The position numbers and the translations under genes are program-made. DNA of 22,500 nt. Source: Paulinella micropora. Taxonomy: Eukaryota > Cercozoa > Imbricatea > Euglyphida > Paulinellidae. Position 1 is the first letter of the stretch, and each line of letters starts with the position of its first letter. Below, piece after piece: positions 17,848-22,500 of the stretch. Under the pieces are notes generated by a model. It searched no databases. It was given only the letters and a program-made list of their open reading frames with translations, and was not told the origin of the DNA. The stretch spans positions 47,501 to 70,000 of the forward strand of contig WBZZ01006923.1 in NCBI GenBank assembly GCA_019918135.1. The letters are read 5' to 3'.

Positions 17848-18159
17848 TTGAAGCAAAAACCGGTCGCCAGGAGGGTCGTCAAAAAAATTAAAATGAATCT
17901 AGGAGTCGTTTTTCTTGTTAATAATTCAAAGAAAGCTTTCCATTTTGCTTCTACTATCACTAGACTAGCTTCCCTGTACTTTATAGCCATTTATTTGTCG
18001 GAGGCTGTGTTTATAAATACACAACAGCAACTTTTTGACTGCATGAGTTTTGTGGACACTGTGACCTTGTATGCAGCTAACATACTGTGGAACTTTATTT
18101 TTATGCTTGGAATATCATATTTGTCACTAGGATCGTCGTTTCCAATAAAACATTTTTAA
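17848..18159 (+). CDS. Small unknown open frame in the AT-rich insertion
   Basis: I do not recognise this 103-codon frame. It has a basic start (KPVARRVVKKIKMN) and two hydrophobic stretches that could cross a membrane (LASLYFIAIYLSEAVFI and ILWNFIFMLGISYLSLG). It is the longest frame in the insertion with ordinary composition. The stop TAA overlaps an AATAAA-containing stretch (CCAATAAAACATTTTTAA). Without a second copy or codon bias it may be chance. Confidence 0.2.
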   Translation: MKQKPVARRVVKKIKMNLGVVFLVNNSKKAFHFASTITRLASLYFIAIYLSEAVFINTQQQLFDCMSFVDTVTLYAANILWNFIFMLGISYLSLGSSFPIKHF

Positions 18160-18747
18160 GAGGAAACTCCTCTCATATCTTTTCAAGATGATTTTTTCTT
18201 CCGACATACCCTCCAAAAAGAGACTTCACTTTTTCATTCTACACACAAATTGAAGTGTACCGGGTTTGGGGAATCATGCGTATTAAGTGTACAAACAGAT
18301 TTAGACACTTTCTAGCCCTATACAAACTGAACTCTGATCACACAACTAAATTTTCAATTTTTCTGATCTCACAAGACCCAAGTTTTGCAAGGAAAATTTG
18401 TTGAACAGAAAAGAAATTTTATTGAAAAAATGTGTATGTGTGTTTGTGAACACCTATCCTATCGAACTGTGGAACACAAGTATCACAAAACATAGAAGGA
18501 GCTACAAATATCAACAGCAAAAACGAGTGCACGCACACCATTTTCAACTGCAGGAAAAAAATTCACGAAAATAGCCAAGAGCGACACAGTAAAAATTTGT
18601 AAAATCAGCTAAAAAATATCAGGGGCGTCACAGTGAACAACACTTGAAGCAAAAGTTGTGTCGAATCGGGGAACGATAAGCTTCTAAACAAGAAAGTTTC
18701 AGAGGCTGAGGCGCGGCTTTTACTATCATGGTGATAGAGCGTATTCG
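18160..18747 (+). other. No gene seen, AT-rich
   Basis: Continuation of the insertion with no open frame, repeat or motif of note apart from A/T runs. Confidence 0.5.
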
Positions 18748-18948
18748 AACTAGTCCCCAACGTATTTTTCAAAGATTTTTACATATTACGTTTTCTCATA
18801 GTGATTTTTTTAAAAAACCTTTTTAATTTGATAGTACTGTCTTTGATAGCACAGTGTGCAGGCATCGTGTGACATATTGTCATGATTTTTGCGTTGGGGA
18901 TAGGCATCGTGTGACATATTGTCATGATTTTTGCGTTGGGGACTAGTT
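18748..18948. mobile_element. MITE-like 201-bp segment with 15-bp inverted ends
   Basis: AACTAGTCCCCAACG at 18748-18762 is exactly inverted as CGTTGGGGACTAGTT at 18934-18948. The segment between has no coding capacity. Similarity fades just outside the arms and no target-site duplication is obvious. A small inverted-repeat element nested in the AT-rich insertion is possible; an accidental inverted repeat made by the neighbouring 42-bp duplication is the alternative. Confidence 0.4.
18861..18943 (+). repeat. 42-bp tandem duplication
   Basis: GGCATCGTGTGACATATTGT followed by CATGATTTTTGCGTTGGGGA occurs at 18861 and again at 18903 with no differences over at least 40 bases. Confidence 0.95.
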
Positions 18949-18968
18949 TAATGGACGTACTAAGTTTC

Positions 18969-18987
18969 AAAAAAAAAAAAAAAAAAA
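18969..18987 (+). repeat. A19 homopolymer
   Basis: 19 consecutive A about 90 bases before the right edge of the AT-rich insertion. Confidence 0.9.
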
Positions 18988-19075
18988 TTGTAGTCATAAC
19001 TATAAAAACCTAAAAGCCTATCGTCACGGTTCCCCCGATTTCGTAAACTTTACTGATATGGCATTCTACATATGA

Positions 19076-19605
19076 CTTCGAGGTCCATATGCCCCAGCAC
19101 CGTCATAAGTCACTGCCGGCCGCCCGGCGCGGTTTTAAAGTGGAACCTGGGATTGCCGCTCATCTTATCTGCATCTACTACGTGACTCCAATTGCCATCT
19201 CGCCAACCTCCCCGTGTGGTCCTCAGTGAGACATTAACCACTGCAGATTGTTGTGGTCTGACCGCACCGTCGTCCCCTTTGCCTCCCACAGGTAATCTCG
19301 CAGCTTCTTAAAGCCCCACACTATCGCCAGTGCCTCCCGCTGCCGCGTACAGTACTGCTGTTCCGCTCTCGTCATTCGTCGGCTTCAAGTAGAAACATCA
19401 CCGGTCTCATGCGCCCCTCGTCGTCTCTCTGCTGTAACACCCCCCCCCCCCCCCCCCCCCAATAGCATATGCCAATGCGTCTGTATCCAGTGTAAAACTT
19501 CGATGGAAGTTGAAAAGCTGTAACACCGTGCCTCCTTCCGCCCATGGGTCTTTCAGTATATGCTCCCTTAGGTTCTTGATCGCCGCCAAGACATCCGGAG
19601 TCCGG
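19076..19605 (-). pseudogene. Gypsy copy C: RT connection, RNase H and linker start (upstream half of copy B's element)
   Basis: Minus-strand text matches copy A from about 14350 to 13670: DVLAAIKNLREHILKDPWAE, NFHRSFTLDTDALAYAIG, then the nucleotide match through the RNase H region to CTTCGAGGTCCATATGCCCC. DTDAS has become DTDAL. A run of 21 C at 19440-19460 breaks the frame at the same place as in copy A. Near 19110-19190 it has small deletions and unrelated bases. At the far side similarity stops near 19605, so the RT palm is absent here too. Copy C picks up exactly where copy B ends, so B and C were one element. Confidence 0.8.
19440..19460 (+). repeat. Poly-C tract (21) inside the RNase H frame of copy C
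   Basis: Same codon position as the 14-C run at 14212-14225 in copy A (directly after AYAIGG on the coding strand). Confidence 0.95.
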
Positions 19606-20184
19606 CTCGGCCGGATACTCAGTACTGTGTTTATCATTATTGTATAATATTGCAATAAGGCCAGTGGCTGCCTCGCCGGTCGGGCAAAACGTGACGCTGA
19701 CAAGTCAACGAGTCGAAACCTCACCGCGACGACTGAGAAGGCTGAGCCGATATCGCGATTGGAGATAACTTGACTGAGTCATGATCATGGCAACCGCATT
19801 GGCGAGTCAGGGCGAGATATATGGTAGCTGTCGAGTCGGCAGTGAGCCACAACTTCAACACTCAAGTTTTTTTTTGTTTTTTATCGACAAGTATGAAAAG
19901 ACCTTTCTCTATTTAGTAAATTCAGCAAATGGCCTGTGGCTGTTGATGTTTTTGCATTTGTATTTCTATACAAAGGCTGTCTCTAAGCCCAAGCATATCA
20001 AGCATATGGATGTTTTCTCTGGCGTTCTTGACGTTTCGTCTCGGCTTAGATCAGGCTAGGTCAGGCTAGGTCCGGCAGACAGAGGTCACAAACGCCAGAG
20101 CAAAGGTCAAAATGTCAAGCGCAAATAAATGATACAAGTACACGCATAATGCATACATACATAAAATTATTGCTGTATAGATAA
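19606..20184 (+). other. No gene seen
   Basis: Mixed sequence. A plus-strand frame at 19781-20059 (92 codons) shows no domain or codon bias. A short GGCTAGGTCA duplication lies near 20050-20070. It probably separates the gypsy block from the 3' end of the TAN1-like gene. Confidence 0.5.
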
Positions 20185-20218
20185 TAGATGGATAGATAAT
20201 AGATAGATAGATAGATAT

Positions 20219-20250
<32 letters not shown>

Positions 20251-20268
20251 GATAGATAGATAGATAGT

Positions 20269-20301
<33 letters not shown>

Positions 20302-20355
20302 GGATGGATGGATGGATGGATGGATATGGATGGATAGATAGATAGATAGATAGAT

Positions 20356-20413
<58 letters not shown>

Positions 20414-20436
20414 GATAGATAGATAGATAGATAGAC
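20185..20436 (+). repeat. (GATA)n/(GGAT)n compound microsatellite
   Basis: Over 200 bases of GATA units with a GGAT block (about 20300-20335) and TATATA breaks. Long Tyr/Leu/Ser frames through it are repeat artefacts. It lies just downstream of the stop codon of the TAN1-like gene. Confidence 0.95.
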
Positions 20437-20533
20437 GCACGAAATACAAGTACGGCTTGAGCGACAAAAGATGATTACCCAACAACGCATGGCAGCGTTA
20501 AGGATAGCACTTCTGGCGTAGCCCGAGGTGTGA

Positions 20534-20889
20534 TTACTCCTCGCGTCGCTGGCGCTTCTGGGCTGGCTGGGCAGCGTCTGTCCTCCCCGCCCTCTTCTTC
20601 CCCGCCTCGCCCTGCTGCCCTGCCTCGCCGTTCGGCTGCTCTTCCTGCCCCTCCGCTTGCCTAGCCGCCGCTTCCGAACCTCCTACACTTGTGTCTGGTC
20701 TACCTTCTACTCCTTCCTTGCCTGCTTCCTGCTCTTTCGAATCCTGAGCTTGCCTCTCTTCACCTCCTTCTGCTTGCCCCGCTTCCTCCTCTTTCGAATT
20801 CTCTGCTTTGTTTTCCGTTGCAGTTCCTTCAGCTTTTGCACTCTGTCGTTTAGCTTGCGAGCTTGGTTTCTTGGCCGCTGCTGGCTTGC
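20534..20889 (-). CDS. TAN1-like gene, terminal exon with charged tail
   Basis: Starts after CGTTTTTTGCAG at 20889 with GC completing a Gly codon, then 117 codons and TAA at 20534-20536. Composition is Glu/Ala/Gln/Lys/Gly: [20 protein letters not shown] at the start, [16 protein letters not shown] in the middle, and [17 protein letters not shown] at the end, two basic clusters about ten residues apart that could act as a bipartite nuclear signal. It is predicted disordered. Charged, low-complexity C-terminal tails are common in this family. Confidence 0.7.
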
Positions 20890-21257
20890 CTGCAAAAAAC
20901 GAACACACGCGGACAGAACGATAAGCAAATATCTAGATATCGGGCACCGTGTTATGGTGAATACATGCGTGCAAATGCGAATGTGCATGGAATATATAGG
21001 CATATTACGTATGTATGTACGTGTGCATGCAATATGTGTGTGGGAGATAGCCAAGCGCTTGTCAGCGGGTGTCCGCCGAGCGCGCCACACACCGCGCGGC
21101 ACCATGGCTACAGCCAGGTTCAGAGCAGCAGCTCGTACAGCGCAGACCAGCAAGGCTCAGAAGCGCGAAGTGGCCTCTGACAGCACCGCTAGCCACCCTC
21201 GCTTCTTTCTGTGACCATCCTTTGATCCTTTTTGATTGGTTTCCCTCTCTCTTTCTT

Positions 21258-21301
<44 letters not shown>

Positions 21302-21555
21302 TCTGTCTCTCTCTCTCTCTTGCTTTTCTCCTGTTTTAGCTAGCTGTTTCGGCTTGTTCGCTGGGTGTGTGGCCGCTACCGTGCGGCGCACCGTGAGGGG
21401 GCAGAGAGAGGCGGCAGAGGCAGGCAGGACCAGCCAGCAGCTTGGGAAGATTGAACTCGTGCAGAGCACGCCAGGCTGGCCCGTCGATCACCGCCAGACC
21501 AGCCACTTTCTGTACACAACACACCCAGCCACACATGCTCACAAAATAAGAGCGT

Positions 21556-21612
<57 letters not shown>

Positions 21613-21706
21613 AGGGAGAGAGAAAGAGATAGATAGATAGATAGATAGATAGATGGATAGATTGATAGATACGTAGAGAGAGAGAGAGAGATAGAGAGAT
21701 AGATGG

Positions 21707-21759
<53 letters not shown>

Positions 21760-21837
21760 AAAAGAGAGAGATAAAGAGAGAGATAAGAGAGAGAGAGAGA
21801 GATAAAGACACAGATAAAGAGACAGATAAAGAGATAG

Positions 21838-21871
<34 letters not shown>

Positions 21872-21886
21872 ATAAAGAGAGAGAAC

Positions 21887-21925
<39 letters not shown>

Positions 21926-22198
21926 CATAAGGATATTGATTTTAGACGTACACTTAATTGTACATGTAAACTTATGTAAATCATGATGAACATATATTTA
22001 TTTATGGATACACACGCACAATATTTGTGGACGCCAAAACGCAAACACACACACACACACACATGCATACACACGGACACACTCAACAAACGTATTCAGC
22101 ACGCAGACACGCAGGGAGGGTTAGGTTAGCACCCAGAGGGTCTGGACGAGCACGACGCGGTCGGGCGCCTTGAAGTCCACCACGTGCTGCATCGGGAC
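20534..22198 (-). CDS. TAN1/THUMPD1-like tRNA acetylation adaptor, last three exons
   Basis: Spliced gene on the minus strand, exons 22198-22133, 21509-21431 and 20889-20534, with the 5' part outside the window. In yeast and animals Tan1/THUMPD1 binds tRNA through a THUMP domain and partners with the Kre33/NAT10 acetyltransferase to make N4-acetylcytidine in tRNA-Ser and tRNA-Leu. Exons 1 and 2 encode the end of a THUMP domain: [18 protein letters not shown], then [19 protein letters not shown] and NLPKLLA. These correspond to the family pattern of an NPD turn, a VLVE-like strand, a GLSVV-like strand and a KFNL-like helix. All splice sites are GT-AG and the phases agree (0, then 1). The last exon adds a charged tail with a possible nuclear signal. 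Family assignment is from memory of the pattern and needs a search. Confidence 0.7.
20890..21430 (-). other. Intron of the TAN1-like gene with (CT)n
   Basis: 541-base intron, GTCCTG to TTTTTTGCAG. It holds a (CT)n tract with CTGT breaks (21241-21320) and a GC-rich stretch near 21060-21220 with open frames on both strands but no splice pair that would fit the phase-1 junction. It is treated as intron. Confidence 0.6.
21241..21320 (+). repeat. (CT)n microsatellite in intron
   Basis: Mostly CT with CTTT and CTGT breaks. On the gene strand it is (GA)n. Confidence 0.95.
21431..21509 (-). CDS. TAN1-like gene, second visible exon
   Basis: 79 bases: 26 codons plus one base. Acceptor TTGTGTACAG before AAAGTGG; donor GGCTG before GTCCTG. 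Encodes [20 protein letters not shown] and LPKLLA, then the first base of a Gly codon completed by the next exon (G + GC). The neighbouring frame to the right of the donor reads into low-quality sequence, so the boundary is well placed. Confidence 0.7.
21558..21925 (+). repeat. (GA)n/(GATA)n compound microsatellite in intron
   Basis: About 370 bases of alternating GA blocks, GATA blocks and GATAAAGA units. The long Leu/Ser/Tyr frames on the minus strand come from the repeat. Confidence 0.95.
22043..22062 (+). repeat. (CA)n microsatellite
   Basis: Ten CA units followed by a TGCATACACACGGACACAC stretch. Confidence 0.9.
22133..22198 (-). CDS. TAN1-like gene, THUMP exon (first visible)
   Basis: 66 bases, 22 codons, phase 0 at both ends: [20 protein letters not shown] and LW. 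The acceptor is GGTTCGGTGCAG before GTCCCG and the donor is CTCTGG before GTGCTAAC. Codons are nearly all G/C-ending, unlike the repeats around it. The upstream intron is a (TG)n-type tract that reaches the window edge. Confidence 0.7.
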
Positions 22199-22213
22199 CT
22201 GCACCGAACCGCA

Positions 22214-22371
22214 CACACCCAAGACACACACACACACACACATACACACACGTACACACTCACGCACACAGGCACGCACACGTACACATACACACGTACG
22301 CACGAAAAACACACACACACATACACACACACACACATAAACACAGGCTCACACAAACGCGCACGCACGCA
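22214..22371 (+). repeat. Compound (CA)n-rich tract upstream of the THUMP exon
   Basis: CA units with CATA, CACG and CGTA breaks, making up the intron 5' of the first visible TAN1-like exon. On the gene strand it supplies a TG-rich run before the GTGCAG acceptor. Confidence 0.9.
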
Positions 22372-22388
22372 CCCCCCCCCCCCCCCCC
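22372..22388 (+). repeat. Poly-C tract (17)
   Basis: 17 consecutive C between GCACGCACGCA and TCCTCCACACATACAC. Confidence 0.9.
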
Positions 22389-22429
22389 TCCTCCACACAT
22401 ACACACACAACACACACAAACACAAACAC

Positions 22430-22492
22430 ACAACACACATAACACACACATAACACACACATAACAAACACATAACACACACATAACACACA
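22430..22492 (+). repeat. 11-bp ACACACATAAC minisatellite
   Basis: About five units of ACACACATAAC, one with an A for C change (ACAAACATAAC-like), at the window edge. Confidence 0.85.
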
Positions 22493-22500
22493 GACACATG

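Larger units (their letters stand above)
17017..19075. mobile_element. 2,059-bp AT-rich insertion splitting gypsy B/C
   Basis: Gypsy similarity ends at 17016 and resumes at 19076 with CTTCGAGGTCCATATGCCCC, the bases that follow the same point in copy A. The interval is therefore an insertion into the gypsy element. It is much richer in A/T than the flanks and has long A and T runs. It has no recognisable transposase or RT, no long terminal inverted repeat at its outer ends, and no clear target-site duplication (at most CTC/CTT). It may be a non-autonomous transposon or a piece of host DNA moved in by another route. Confidence 0.7.
21510..22132 (-). other. Intron of the TAN1-like gene with (GA)n/(GATA)n
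   Basis: 623-base intron, GTGCTAAC to TGTGTACAG. More than half of it is the compound microsatellite at 21558-21925, and it also holds a short (CA)n at 22043-22062. Confidence 0.65.

Noticed and set aside
21069..21214. Plus-strand ATG in good context (CACCATGGCT) with a 37-codon frame
   Set aside because: It lies inside an intron of the opposite-strand gene, is short, and shows no domain or codon bias.
20066..22089. Minus-strand frames with long Leu/Ser/Tyr/Ile runs
   Set aside because: Readings of GATA and GA microsatellites, including an intron of the TAN1-like gene.
22110..22128. GGGTTAGG-like sequence as a telomere trace
   Set aside because: Only about one and a half units (GAGGGTTAGGTTAG), directly at a splice donor.
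22121..22499. Cys/Val-rich minus-strand frames at the window edge
   Set aside because: Readings of (TG)n. Only the last 22 residues before the donor at 22133 belong to a real exon.

Overview
The window looks like nuclear DNA of a repeat-rich eukaryote. The evidence is one spliced gene with GT-AG introns, a decayed APE-type LINE, tRNA-headed SINEs with (ATT)n tails, Ty3/gypsy pol remnants, and long (GATA)n, (GA)n, (CA)n, poly-T and poly-C tracts. GC is moderate to high except for an AT-rich block at about 17.0-19.1 kb. The lineage cannot be fixed from the sequence. An alga or marine protist/invertebrate would fit, but that is a weak inference. There are no prokaryotic operons, CRISPR arrays, rRNA or functional tRNA genes.

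Layout. (1) 1-2571: a head-to-tail chain of short retroposons separated only by (ATT)n tracts: one partial and four full SINE copies with Pol III A and B boxes, two copies of a 411-bp repeat, and another ATT-tailed unit. (2) 2572-3976: diverged repeats (R1, R2), a TTG-rich tract and a (CT)n-T43 tract. (3) 3977-7471: a 5'-truncated, frameshifted LINE on the plus strand (end of the endonuclease, reverse transcriptase, zinc-knuckle-like C-terminus, acidic tail, 3' UTR). Its 3' end resembles the SINE 3' ends and also carries ATT. (4) 7472-11207: mostly unassigned, with a T64 run, (GATA)n, short tandem duplications and one short GC3-rich open stretch. (5) 11208-19605: minus-strand Ty3/gypsy pol remnants. 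Copy A (11208-14551) and copy B (14552-17016) abut without LTRs. Copy C (19076-19605) continues copy B exactly where B stops, so B and C are one element split by a 2,059-bp AT-rich insertion (17017-19075). (6) 20534-22198: the last three exons of a minus-strand gene that best fits the TAN1/THUMPD1 tRNA acetylation adaptor. Microsatellites fill its introns and upstream flank.

How the parts relate. The only gene that looks alive is the TAN1/THUMPD1-like one. Everything else codable is transposon debris. The LINE is the likely source of the retrotransposition machinery for the SINE family and perhaps for the 411-bp repeat, because they share a 3' end motif and an ATT tail. The gypsy region records a tandem or recombined pair of elements, later interrupted by the AT-rich insertion and then decayed.
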